Positions 1 to 6,146 of a stretch of DNA of 11,904 nucleotides are shown in pieces. Both the position numbers and the translations under genes were made by a program. The number at the start of each line of letters is the position of its first letter. Position 1 is the first letter of the stretch. The notes under the pieces were generated by a model that was given only the letters and a program-made list of their open reading frames with translations, had not been told where the DNA came from and searched no databases. Source of the stretch: JBDSGC01 sp046594105 (GTDB lineage Bacteria > Acidobacteriota > Thermoanaerobaculia > Gp7-AA8); assembly GCA_046594105.1 (NCBI GenBank), contig JBKJQB010000014.1:1-11904 (forward strand). The letters are read 5' to 3'.

Positions 1-65
1 GCAAAGGAATCAAGTACAGCGACGAAGTGATTCGCCGCAAGGCCGGCAAGGCAGCAGGAAAATAA
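1..65 (+). CDS. rplF: 50S ribosomal protein L6 (uL6), 3' end only
   Basis: Only the last 20 codons plus the TAA stop (63-65) are inside the window; the reading frame begins at base 3. The visible tail reads KGIKYSDEVIRRKAGKAAGK, which matches the conserved C-terminal end of L6 (pattern G-K-G-[IV]-[KR]-Y-x-[DG]-E-x-[VI]-R-R-K-x-G-K). L6 is a 23S-rRNA-binding protein near the factor-binding site of the large subunit. The next gene is rplR, as expected for the spc operon order rplF-rplR-rpsE. The start and most of the protein lie upstream of the window, so nothing can be said about its integrity. Confidence 0.9.
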   Translation, partial: KGIKYSDEVIRRKAGKAAGK

Positions 66-69
66 CGCC

Positions 70-121
70 AGGCGGCAAGCCGCCTCGCTTCATCCTGAGG
101 CCCCGAAGAGGGCTGAAGGAT
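70..121 (+). repeat. Tandem palindromic elements in the rplF-rplR spacer
   Basis: Two inverted repeats lie back to back in the 132-bp gap. The first is a perfect 7-bp hairpin, AGGCGGC (70-76) / GCCGCCT (79-85), with a 2-nt loop. The second is an interrupted palindrome: ATCCT (92-96) pairs with AGGAT (117-121) and GCCC (100-103) with GGGC (110-113), with symmetric 3-nt internal loops and a CGAAGA loop. There is no poly-T tract, so neither looks like an intrinsic terminator. The ATCCTGAG...GAAGGAT form resembles short palindromic intergenic repeats found scattered in many bacterial chromosomes; that identity is my inference and needs a genome-wide count. Confidence 0.6.
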
Positions 122-197
122 CTCCGAGTTACCGAAGTCGTTTCGTAGAGAGCACCACAACCGCCGGGTACCAAGCCTCGGCAAGGATTGAAACGTT

Positions 198-557
198 ATG
201 GATCGCGCCAAAGAGAGAGTGCAGTCACGAGGTCGGGTTCGCGAACGAATCCGCCGCAAGATCAACGGGACGTCGGACCGGCCGCGGCTGGCTGTGTTCA
301 AGAGCCTCAAACACATCTATGTGCAGCTGATCGACGATGCCACGGGCAACACCATCGTGTCGGCATCGACGCACGAGAAGGCTGCCGGAGCCAAAGGGGC
401 CAATGCGGCTGCAGCCAAAGGCGTCGGCGCATTGATCGCCAAGAAAGCGAAAGACAAAGGTGTCAAGCGCGTGGTCTTCGACCGCGGCGGCTACCTCTAT
501 CACGGCAACATCAAGGCGCTCGCGGATGCGGCGCGTGAAAACGGTCTGGAATTCTAG
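198..557 (+). CDS. rplR: 50S ribosomal protein L18 (uL18)
   Basis: This encodes a 119-residue protein of normal L18 length. L18 binds 5S rRNA and helps dock it onto the central protuberance of the large subunit. The basic N-terminus (ERVQSRGRVRERIRRKI) is the RNA-binding tail. The core motifs RPRLAVFKS, KHIYVQLIDD and the C-terminal FDRGGYLYHG...KALADAARENGLEF are diagnostic for the family. The start is ATG 198 with an AAGGA Shine-Dalgarno at 183-187, about 10 nt upstream. The TAG stop (555-557) overlaps the Shine-Dalgarno of rpsE, which favours translational coupling to it. An alternative frame starting at 188 is a shadow. Confidence 0.97.
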   Translation: MDRAKERVQSRGRVRERIRRKINGTSDRPRLAVFKSLKHIYVQLIDDATGNTIVSASTHEKAAGAKGANAAAAKGVGALIAKKAKDKGVKRVVFDRGGYLYHGNIKALADAARENGLEF

Positions 558-565
558 GAGAACAG

Positions 566-1123
566 ATGCAGCGTCCAATGCAGCGTCCTCAGCGCCCCGG
601 TCAGGGCTCACCTCGCAGCGATCGCCGTGGCGATGATCGCAACGACAGCGGAATGATCGACAAGGTCGTTCACATCAACCGTGTCACCAAGGTCGTCAAG
701 GGCGGTAAGAACTTCAGCTTCAGCGCGCTCGTGGTGGTCGGTGACGGCAAGGGCCGCGTCGGCTTCGGATCGGGCAAGGCCAAGGAAGTTCCTGCCGCGA
801 TCAAGAAGGGCATCGAGATCGCCAAGAAGAACATGATCTCGATCTCCATGAGCGGCACCACCATCCCGCACGCGGTCCTCGGGCATTACGGCGCGGGACG
901 GGTTCTGCTCAAGCCAGCCTCCGATGGAACCGGGGTCATCGCCGGTGGTCCGGTGCGCGCCATCCTGGAGTCGGCAGGGATCCAGAACATCCTGACCAAG
1001 TCGCTGGGCACGGCCAATCCGCACAACGTGGTCAAGGCGACGTTCGAGGCCCTCAAGATGCTCCGCAGCCAGGAGCAGTACAACGCGCTGCGCGGCATCG
1101 GCGAGGAGAAGGTCGAAGCATGA
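566..1123 (+). CDS. rpsE: 30S ribosomal protein S5 (uS5)
   Basis: The product is a 185-residue S5, about 18 residues longer than the E. coli protein. S5 sits on the solvent side of the small subunit and contributes to decoding fidelity and mRNA unwinding at the entry tunnel. The family core is clear: NRVTKVVKGGKNFSFSALVVVGDGKGRVGFG (residues 38-68 region, double-stranded-RNA-binding-like fold) and the C-terminal GTGVIAGGPVRAILE...NVVKATFEAL. The extra length is an N-terminal tail (residues 1-29) rich in Gln, Arg, Pro and Asp, beginning with a duplicated MQRP. The start at 566 is supported by AGGAG at 556-560; an internal ATG at 653 would give a shorter form but lacks a comparable signal. The last bases overlap rpmD by ATGA. 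Confidence 0.97.
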   Translation: MQRPMQRPQRPGQGSPRSDRRGDDRNDSGMIDKVVHINRVTKVVKGGKNFSFSALVVVGDGKGRVGFGSGKAKEVPAAIKKGIEIAKKNMISISMSGTTIPHAVLGHYGAGRVLLKPASDGTGVIAGGPVRAILESAGIQNILTKSLGTANPHNVVKATFEALKMLRSQEQYNALRGIGEEKVEA

Positions 1124-1359
1124 CGCCCTCATCGAAGAATGAGACCGCCAAGAAGAACGAGTCGGGCAAGAAGAACGATTCGACGAAGATGATCCGGATC
1201 CAGCAGATCCGCAGCGGCATCGGCTGTCCCCGCGAAATGCGGGAGACGCTGCGCGCGCTCGGGCTGGGCAAGATCCGGCGGATCGCCGAGCGTGTGGACA
1301 CGCGGGAAACCCGCGGGATGATCGCCAAGATCCCTCACCTCGTGCAGGTAGTGGACTGA
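1120..1359 (+). CDS. rpmD: 50S ribosomal protein L30 (uL30) with Lys-rich N-terminal extension
   Basis: This encodes 79 residues, longer than the usual bacterial L30 of roughly 60. Residues 24-79 (MIRIQQIRSGIG...LRALGLGKI...VDTRETRGMIAKIPHLVQV) form the complete L30 fold, a small 23S-rRNA-binding protein of the large subunit. Residues 1-23 are a low-complexity stretch of Lys, Asn, Ser and Thr. I keep the long start because ATG 1120 overlaps the rpsE TGA (ATGA) and has GAGGAG at 1104-1109, whereas the internal ATG at 1189 has only weak upstream purines. If initiation were at 1189 the protein would be 56 residues, a normal size, so the start is the one real uncertainty here. Confidence 0.93.
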   Translation: MTPSSKNETAKKNESGKKNDSTKMIRIQQIRSGIGCPREMRETLRALGLGKIRRIAERVDTRETRGMIAKIPHLVQVVD

Positions 1360-1387
1360 CGCCCTTCCCGGCGTCGACGGAGCGGAC

Positions 1388-1831
1388 ATGGAACTCAATC
1401 AGCTGAAACCAAAGAAGGGCGCGCGCCACTCGAAAAAACGCGTCGGCCGTGGTCCGGGATCGGGCAACGGAAAGACCGCCGGACGCGGAGAGAAGGGGCA
1501 GAAGTCACGCTCCGGTTTCTCCCGGATGAAGGGCTTTGAAGGCGGACAGATGCCCCTGCATCGCCGTCTTCCGAAGCGCGGCTTCACCAACATCTTCAAG
1601 AAAGAGTACGCCGTGGTGAATCTCTCCGATCTGGAGCGCTTCGACAATGGCGCGTCGATCGACGAGGCCTCGCTGCGCGATGTCGGTCTGGTCAAGGGCC
1701 GTCACGACGGCATCAAGATCCTCGGCAACGGCAAGCTCACCAAGAAGCTGACCGTTTCCGCCGTCAAGTTCTCGGAGACCGCCCGCAAGCACATCGAAGC
1801 TGCCGGCGGAACCTGCCAGGAGATCCAGTAA
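1388..1831 (+). CDS. rplO: 50S ribosomal protein L15 (uL15)
   Basis: The product is 147 residues, typical for L15, an early-to-intermediate assembly protein with a long N-terminal tail that threads into 23S rRNA. The tail is rich in Gly, Lys and Arg (KKGARHSKKRVGRGPGSGNG, KTAGRGEKGQKSRSG), followed by the conserved FEGGQMPLHRRLPKRGF motif (about residues 50-66) and a globular C-terminal half ending ARKHIEAAGGTCQEIQ. A GGAG Shine-Dalgarno lies at 1380-1383, just upstream of ATG 1388. The stop TAA (1829-1831) is separated from the secY TTG start by a single base, so translation is very likely coupled. Confidence 0.97.
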   Translation: MELNQLKPKKGARHSKKRVGRGPGSGNGKTAGRGEKGQKSRSGFSRMKGFEGGQMPLHRRLPKRGFTNIFKKEYAVVNLSDLERFDNGASIDEASLRDVGLVKGRHDGIKILGNGKLTKKLTVSAVKFSETARKHIEAAGGTCQEIQ

Positions 1832-1832
1832 G

Positions 1833-3242
1833 TTGAACCTCCTCGAAACACTCCGCAACATCTGGGCAATCGAAGACCTGCGCAAGCGTGTGCTGTTCAC
1901 GTTCGGGCTGCTGGCCATCTACCGGCTGGGGTCGCACATCCCCACCCCCGGAGTGGATCCGGTCGCGCTGTCGGAGTTTTTCAAATCGATGTCGGGCGGC
2001 GTGTTCGGCTTCCTCGACCTCTTCTCTGGTGGCGCCCTGCGCCGCCTCTCCGTGTTCGCGCTGGGGATCATGCCGTACATCTCGGCGTCGATCATTCTTC
2101 AGCTGCTCACGGTGGTCTGGCCCTACCTCGAGAAGCTCTCGAAGGAAGGGGAGATGGGACGCCGCAAGATCAACCAGTACACGCGCTACGGGACCATCGT
2201 TCTGTCGATCGTGCAGTCCCTTGGCGTGGCCTTCTGGCTGAAGTCGCAGACCGCACCCGGTGGCGCGCCGCTGGTTCCCACTTCGGTGCAGGACACTTTG
2301 TGGGGCATCGGGTTTCCCATCATGACCGTCCTCACGCTCACCACCGGCACGTCGTTCATCATGTGGCTCGGTGAGCAGATCTCTGAACGGGGGATCGGCA
2401 ACGGCATCTCGCTCATCATCTTCGCCGGCATCGTGGTCAATCTTCCGCACGCTGCGGTCGGCCTGATCGACGACATCCGCACCGGACAGCGCAACCTGTT
2501 TGCCATGCTGGCTCTGGTGATCTTCATGATCGCCGTGGTTGCCTTCGTGGTGTTCATGGAACGGGCCCAGAGACGCATTCCGGTGCAATACGCCAAGCGC
2601 GTGGTGGGACGGAAGGTCTACGGCGGTTCGAATACGTACCTTCCCCTCCGGGTCAATACGGCCGGTGTCATCCCGGTGATCTTTGCTTCCTCGATCCTGG
2701 TCATTCCGCAGACCATCGCCTCCATGATCAAGACGCCGTGGGCTTCGGCCATCGGCAACCAGATCCGCGTGGGGGAGCCGCTCTATTACCTGCTGCAGGT
2801 AGTGGGGATCATCTTCTTCGCATACTTCTACACGTCGATCGTCTTCAATCCGGTCGACACGGCTGACAACATGCGCAAGTACGGCGGCTTCATCCCGGGC
2901 ATCCGGCCGGGCAGGAAGACGTCGGACTACATCGATCGGGTACTGACGCGCATCACCTTCGTCGGATCGATCTATCTGGCCGCGGTCTGCATCCTGCCGG
3001 AGTTCCTCATTGCCGGCGTTCATGTGAACCAGCTGCCTTTCGGGGTCGGCGCGGCGCTCGATCGCGTGCTCCCGCTGTGGTTCACCGAAGGGATGGGCTT
3101 CAATTTCTACTTCGGCGGCACCTCGCTGCTGATCGTGGTCGGCGTGGCCATGGACACCATCCAGCAGATCGAGTCGCAGCTGGTCATGCGGCACTACGAC
3201 GGATTCATGAAGAAGGGCCGCATCCGCGGACGGCGCGGTTGA
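1833..3242 (+). CDS. secY: Sec translocase channel subunit SecY
   Basis: SecY (469 residues) is the central pore of the SecYEG translocon in the inner membrane, through which preproteins are exported or inserted. The sequence shows the ten-helix pattern. TM1 is at about residues 17-33, followed by the plug and TM2 region (FGFLDLFSGGALRRLSVFALGIMPYISASI, 58-87), EQISERGIGNGISLIIFAGI (181-200), the cytosolic loop RRIPVQYAKRVVG (247-259), VNTAGVIPVIFASSI (274-288) and TM10 FYFGGTSLLIVVGVAMDTIQQIESQL (425-450). The start is TTG 1833, with AGGAGA at 1818-1823 inside the end of rplO. The segment between ILPEF (387-391) and FYFGG is about 25 residues longer than in E. coli SecY. The neighbours rplO and adk are the usual ones. 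Confidence 0.98.
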   Translation: MNLLETLRNIWAIEDLRKRVLFTFGLLAIYRLGSHIPTPGVDPVALSEFFKSMSGGVFGFLDLFSGGALRRLSVFALGIMPYISASIILQLLTVVWPYLEKLSKEGEMGRRKINQYTRYGTIVLSIVQSLGVAFWLKSQTAPGGAPLVPTSVQDTLWGIGFPIMTVLTLTTGTSFIMWLGEQISERGIGNGISLIIFAGIVVNLPHAAVGLIDDIRTGQRNLFAMLALVIFMIAVVAFVVFMERAQRRIPVQYAKRVVGRKVYGGSNTYLPLRVNTAGVIPVIFASSILVIPQTIASMIKTPWASAIGNQIRVGEPLYYLLQVVGIIFFAYFYTSIVFNPVDTADNMRKYGGFIPGIRPGRKTSDYIDRVLTRITFVGSIYLAAVCILPEFLIAGVHVNQLPFGVGAALDRVLPLWFTEGMGFNFYFGGTSLLIVVGVAMDTIQQIESQLVMRHYDGFMKKGRIRGRRG

Positions 3243-3252
3243 GGAAGAGCGA

Positions 3253-3891
3253 GTGAGGCTGATCTTCATCGGACCGCCCGGCAGCGGCAAGGGAACGCAG
3301 GCGAAGCGGCTTGCGGCCCAGCACGCTGTCCCGCACATCTCCACAGGAGACATGCTGCGCGAGGCCATCAACGAAGGCACCGAGCTCGGTCGTCAGGCCG
3401 CGCCGATCATGGCCGCCGGGGCGCTGGTTTCCGACGACCTGATGGTGGGCATCATCAAGGACCGGCTTCAGAAGAGTGACGCCGCTAAAGGGTTTATTCT
3501 TGATGGGTTTCCCCGCACGGTGGTCCAGGCGGAGAAGCTCAGTTCCCTGGTCGGGAATGGTCAGGGGAACCTCCGGGTTCTGCAGCTACTGGTCCCTGAC
3601 GACGTCATTGTCAAGAGGATCGCGCTCCGCCGATCGTGTTCGCAGTGCGGGGCGATCTACCATCTGGAATCCGCTCCTCCCGCTTCCGACGCCGTGTGCG
3701 ATCGGTGTGGCGCCGAGGTGGTGGCCCGTCCGGATGACAACGAGACTGCAGTACGGAAGCGCCTCGATGCCTTTCATCGCCAGACGCTCCCGGTAGTGAC
3801 GTTTTACAAGGCGAAGAACGCCTTGCGCGAAGTCGACGGGGTTGGTCCCGTTGATGAGGTCTTTGAACGGATCGGGAAGTCTCTCCGCTGA
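3253..3891 (+). CDS. adk: Adenylate kinase, zinc-lid type
   Basis: Adenylate kinase catalyses ATP + AMP = 2 ADP in the cytoplasm and keeps adenylate energy charge in balance. The 212-residue protein has the P-loop GPPGSGKGT (7-15), the AMP-binding STGDMLR (30-36), DGFPRT (84-89), and the lid with the catalytic arginine region RPDDNE (159-164). Four cysteines in the lid (C129, C132, C149, C152) form CxxC-x16-CxxC, the structural zinc site of the long-lid class. Such a site is common in Gram-positive and several other phyla but absent in E. coli. The start is GTG 3253, with GGAAG at 3242-3246, eleven bases after the secY stop. The TGA stop is followed immediately by the map ATG. Confidence 0.97.
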   Translation: MRLIFIGPPGSGKGTQAKRLAAQHAVPHISTGDMLREAINEGTELGRQAAPIMAAGALVSDDLMVGIIKDRLQKSDAAKGFILDGFPRTVVQAEKLSSLVGNGQGNLRVLQLLVPDDVIVKRIALRRSCSQCGAIYHLESAPPASDAVCDRCGAEVVARPDDNETAVRKRLDAFHRQTLPVVTFYKAKNALREVDGVGPVDEVFERIGKSLR

Positions 3892-4719
3892 ATGCTCGAC
3901 CGAATGAAAGGTCCGATTCTCAAGAATCGCGAGGAGATCGAGGTCATGGATCGCGTCAATCGCGTGGTCCTGGAGATCCTCGACATCCTTCGGGAGATGG
4001 CCAGGCCAGGAGCGACCACCGCGCAGATGAACGCCGTGGCCGAAGAGGAACTGGCAAAGCGCGGGGCGAAGTCACCCTTCAAGAATTACGCGCCGATGGG
4101 GTTGCCTCCGTACCCTGCGGTTCTCTGCTCTTCGGTCAACGACGTCATCGTGCATGGCATCCCCAATCGCACGAAGCTGCAGGAAGGCGACATCCTGGGG
4201 CTCGACTTCGGTGCGATTCTCGACGGGTTCGTCGGGGATGGTGCAGTGACGGTGCCGGTCGGCAAGGTCACGCCGAGGGCCGCCGAGCTGTTGGACACCA
4301 CCCGGGAGTGCCTGGACCTGGCCATTGAGGAGATGCGACCGGGACGGCATCTGGGCGACATCGGGGCGGCGGTGCAGGAGCATGCGGAATCGCGAGGGTT
4401 TCATGTCATTCGAAACTTCGTCGGTCATGGGATCGGACGCCGGATGCATGAGGATCCTCAGGTTTACAACTACGGGAAGCGCGGGCGGGGGCTGGAGCTC
4501 AAGGAAGGAATGGTTTTCGCCATCGAGCCGATGTTGTGCGAGACGGGCTCGAAGCTCAAGTCGAGGCTGGAGCGGGCGGGACGTGAGGGGATGGTCGAGG
4601 ACGTCCGTACCGATGCAGATCGCTGGACGGCGCGAACGATCGACGGGACGCTGGCAGCGCACTTCGAGCATTCGGTGGCCATCACGGCGGAGGGGCCGAG
4701 GGTGTTGGGGCGGGACTGA
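3892..4719 (+). CDS. map: Methionine aminopeptidase type I, with an in-frame insertion
   Basis: This enzyme removes the initiator methionine from nascent proteins on the ribosome, using two divalent metals. All five metal ligands are present with family spacing: D105, D116, H179, E212 and E259; the catalytic histidines H88 (VHGIP) and H186 also line up. From D105 to E212 the distances equal those of the E. coli enzyme (D97, D108, H171, E204). From E212 to E259, however, there are 47 residues instead of 31, so a 16-residue basic insertion lies around residues 217-235 (KLKSRLERAGREG). No stop or frame change occurs. The protein has 275 residues. I chose ATG 3892, abutting the adk stop; ATG 3904 is an equally possible start, since neither has a strong ribosome-binding site. 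Confidence 0.95.
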   Translation: MLDRMKGPILKNREEIEVMDRVNRVVLEILDILREMARPGATTAQMNAVAEEELAKRGAKSPFKNYAPMGLPPYPAVLCSSVNDVIVHGIPNRTKLQEGDILGLDFGAILDGFVGDGAVTVPVGKVTPRAAELLDTTRECLDLAIEEMRPGRHLGDIGAAVQEHAESRGFHVIRNFVGHGIGRRMHEDPQVYNYGKRGRGLELKEGMVFAIEPMLCETGSKLKSRLERAGREGMVEDVRTDADRWTARTIDGTLAAHFEHSVAITAEGPRVLGRD

Positions 4720-4722
4720 GTG

Positions 4723-4774
4723 ATGAGGGACGCGAACGGAGCGAGGCGCTCCGTTTCTGTCCCGCATGCCTCAT
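4723..4774 (+). promoter_or_regulatory. Long stem-loop upstream of infA
   Basis: The 80-bp map-infA spacer folds on paper into a strong hairpin. AACGGAGCG (4735-4743) pairs perfectly with CGCTCCGTT (4747-4755) around an AGG loop. GGGAC (4727-4731) can pair with GTCCC (4759-4763) beyond short internal loops. ATGAGG (4723-4728) and CCTCAT (4769-4774) offer an alternative outer stem. There is no T-tract after it, so it is not a typical terminator. An mRNA-processing, stabilising or partial-attenuation role is possible; the sequence alone does not decide. Confidence 0.5.
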
Positions 4775-4799
4775 GCCGGCAACTGGAAAAAAGGAAGGT

Positions 4800-5018
4800 A
4801 TGTCGAAAGAAGAAGCGATTGAAGTGACCGGAACGGTGTTGGAAACATTGCCCAACGCGATGTTTCATGTGGAGCTGGAGAACAAGCACAAGGTTCTGGC
4901 TCACATCTCAGGCAAGATGCGGAAGCACTTCATCCGCATCCTTCCCGGCGACAAGGTTCTGGTCGAGCTTTCGCCGTATGACCTGACCCGCGGCCGGATC
5001 ACCTACCGATACAAATGA
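4800..5018 (+). CDS. infA: Translation initiation factor IF-1
   Basis: IF-1 is a single OB-fold protein that binds the ribosomal A site during initiation and cooperates with IF-2 and IF-3. The 72-residue product has exactly the usual bacterial length. It shows the signature MSKEEAIEVTGTVLETLPNA, F-H-V-E-L-E-N-K-H-K, AHISGKMRKHFIRILPGDKV and the C-terminal ELSPYDLTRGRITYRYK. The frame is open upstream to an ATG at 4773, but the family-conserved start is ATG 4800, preceded by a purine-rich AAGGAAGG (4791-4798). The extra nine codons would also run into the infA-upstream hairpin. It lies between map and rpmJ, its usual place where spc and alpha operons are joined. Confidence 0.97.
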   Translation: MSKEEAIEVTGTVLETLPNAMFHVELENKHKVLAHISGKMRKHFIRILPGDKVLVELSPYDLTRGRITYRYK

Positions 5019-5041
5019 CGTGAGACAGTGAGAGTCCCATT

Positions 5042-5155
5042 ATGAAAGTTCGTTCGTCAGTCAAAAAGATCTGTACCAAGTGCAAAATCGTTCGCCGTCA
5101 GGGCGTGATTCGGATCATCTGTGAGATTCCGAAGCATAAGCAGCGACAGGGATGA
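5042..5155 (+). CDS. rpmJ: 50S ribosomal protein L36 (bL36)
   Basis: This is a 37-residue zinc-ribbon protein of the large subunit. The translation begins MKVRSSVKKICTKCKIVRRQG and ends EIPKHKQRQG, which matches the whole bL36 family. The zinc ligands C11, C14, C27 and H32 are intact, so this is the zinc-binding (C+) paralogue. It starts at ATG 5042, 23 bases after infA, with only a weak GAGAG at about 5030-5034, and stops at TGA 5153-5155. The rpmJ-rpsM junction is where the alpha operon proper begins in many bacteria. Confidence 0.96.
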   Translation: MKVRSSVKKICTKCKIVRRQGVIRIICEIPKHKQRQG

Positions 5156-5176
5156 TGAGCTCCGTCGCCTGTGGCA

Positions 5177-5245
5177 GCGCATCGGGAATGTCCCGGCGCG
5201 TTGTGTGGCAGGTGGCAGGACTCAAAGCTAAGAGCTAGGAGCTTT
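5177..5245 (+). promoter_or_regulatory. Structured leader upstream of rpsM
   Basis: The 94-bp rpmJ-rpsM gap holds a hairpin: GCGC (5177-5180), then CGGGA (5183-5187), loop ATG, TCCCG (5191-5195), then GCGC (5196-5199), i.e. nine pairs with a 2-nt bulge. Downstream, AGCT occurs three times at 7-nt spacing (5226-5229, 5233-5236, 5240-5243). AAAGCT (5224-5229) can pair with AGCTTT (5240-5245), which includes the last two bases of the rpsM Shine-Dalgarno TAGGAG (5236-5241). In E. coli the S4 protein represses the alpha operon at a structured site in this same position. Whether that applies here is inference; the E. coli pseudoknot itself is not evident. Confidence 0.4.
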
Positions 5246-5249
5246 ATCG

Positions 5250-5633
5250 ATGGCACGTATCGCAGGTGTGGACCTTCCACTCAACAAGCGGGTCGAGATC
5301 GGCCTGACCTATATCTACGGGATCGGACGATCGCGTTCCAGCCGGATCCTCGGCTCGGCGAAGGTCAATCGCGACACCCGCGTCAAAGACCTGACCGAGG
5401 ATGATGTCCGGAAGATCCGGCAGATCATCACGGACGAAGGGAAAGTCGAAGGCGATCTTCGCAAGGACGTCGGTCTGGACATCAAGCGATTGATGGAGAT
5501 CAACTCCTACCGCGGCATGCGTCATCGACGCGGGCTCCCCACGCGCGGCCAGCGAACCCACACCAATGCCCGCACCCGCAAGGGTCCGCGCAAGGGCGCC
5601 GTGGCCGGAAAGAAGAAAGCTACCAAGAAATAG
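5250..5633 (+). CDS. rpsM: 30S ribosomal protein S13 (uS13)
   Basis: S13 lies in the head of the small subunit, contacting 16S rRNA, the P-site tRNA and the L5 bridge to the large subunit. The 127-residue product has the start MARIAGVDLPLNKRVEIGLTYI, the YGIGRSRS motif of the helix-hairpin-helix region (about residues 23-30), DLRKDVGLDIKRLMEI, the YRGMRHRRGLPTRGQRT box (about 88-104) and the basic tail NARTRKGPRKGAVAGKKKATKK. ATG 5250 has a good Shine-Dalgarno, TAGGAG (5236-5241). A 10-bp hairpin begins five bases after the stop. Confidence 0.97.
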   Translation: MARIAGVDLPLNKRVEIGLTYIYGIGRSRSSRILGSAKVNRDTRVKDLTEDDVRKIRQIITDEGKVEGDLRKDVGLDIKRLMEINSYRGMRHRRGLPTRGQRTHTNARTRKGPRKGAVAGKKKATKK

Positions 5634-5637
5634 CGGA

Positions 5638-5662
5638 AGGGAAAGGCCTGAAGCCTTTCTCT
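5638..5662 (+). promoter_or_regulatory. Hairpin between rpsM and rpsK
   Basis: GAAAGGC (5641-5647) pairs perfectly with GCCTTTC (5653-5659) around a CTGAA loop. The stem extends by G5640-T5660 (wobble), G5639-C5661 and A5638-T5662, giving ten pairs. No run of T follows, so termination is unlikely; transcript processing or protection of the 3' end of the rpsM message is a plausible role, but this is inference. Confidence 0.4.
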
Positions 5663-5699
5663 CCGATTCGCATCGCTACCGAGATCGAGGACGCATCCA

Positions 5700-6113
5700 A
5701 TGGCAACTGCACGAGCCCCCAAAGCTGGAGCCCGCCGGGCGGGAACGAAGAAGAAGGAACGGAAGAGCGTTCCGCACGGGGTGGCTTCCATCGCCGCCAC
5801 GTTCAACAACACCATCGTGTCCATTGCCGATCCGATGGGCAACGCCCTGGCCTGGTCCAGTGCCGGCCGCATCGGATTCAAGGGCTCACGCAAGGGAACT
5901 CCCTTTGCGGCGCAGGTGGCCGCCCAGAATGCGGCGCAGCTGGCCCAGGAGCACGGTCTGCGTTCGGTGGATGTGAAGGTCAAGGGACCGGGCGCCGGTC
6001 GCGAGTCCGCCATCCGCGCGCTGGCCGCGGCAGGACTGGACATCAAGTCCATCAAGGACGTGACGCCGATCCCGCACAACGGCTGCCGTCCCCCGAAACG
6101 CCGTCGGGTCTGA
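5700..6113 (+). CDS. rpsK: 30S ribosomal protein S11 (uS11)
   Basis: S11 forms part of the platform of the small subunit near the mRNA exit and the E site. The 137-residue product contains GVASIAATFNNTIVSIADP, SSAGRIGFKGSRKGTPFAAQVAA, DVKVKGPGAGRESAIRAL and the C-terminal HNGCRPPKRRRV. The Asn-Gly in this last motif is the site that carries an isoaspartate in E. coli S11, so it may be modified here too. Residues 1-22 are a basic, Ala/Lys/Arg-rich tail. The start ATG 5700 has GAGG at 5687-5690. The stop TGA is 128 bp before rpsD. Confidence 0.97.
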   Translation: MATARAPKAGARRAGTKKKERKSVPHGVASIAATFNNTIVSIADPMGNALAWSSAGRIGFKGSRKGTPFAAQVAAQNAAQLAQEHGLRSVDVKVKGPGAGRESAIRALAAAGLDIKSIKDVTPIPHNGCRPPKRRRV

Positions 6114-6146
6114 TCATTCAAAAGTGATTCAAGCGGGCCGCGTCGC

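Noticed and set aside
608..1429. A 273-codon minus-strand open frame across rpsE, rpmD and the start of rplO
   Set aside because: It is composed of Arg/Ser/Ala-rich shadow sequence over three well-identified ribosomal genes.
1764..3380. A 538-codon open frame on the minus strand opposite secY
   Set aside because: Its translation is rich in His, Asp, Arg and Glu with no recognisable domain, it mirrors the codon bias of secY, and secY is unmistakable. It is a shadow of a GC-rich gene.
5224..5245. The AGCT triplet repeat before rpsM considered as a CRISPR-like or tandem repeat array
   Set aside because: It is only 4-nt units at 7-nt steps over 20 bases, far too short. It is better viewed as a possible alternative pairing.
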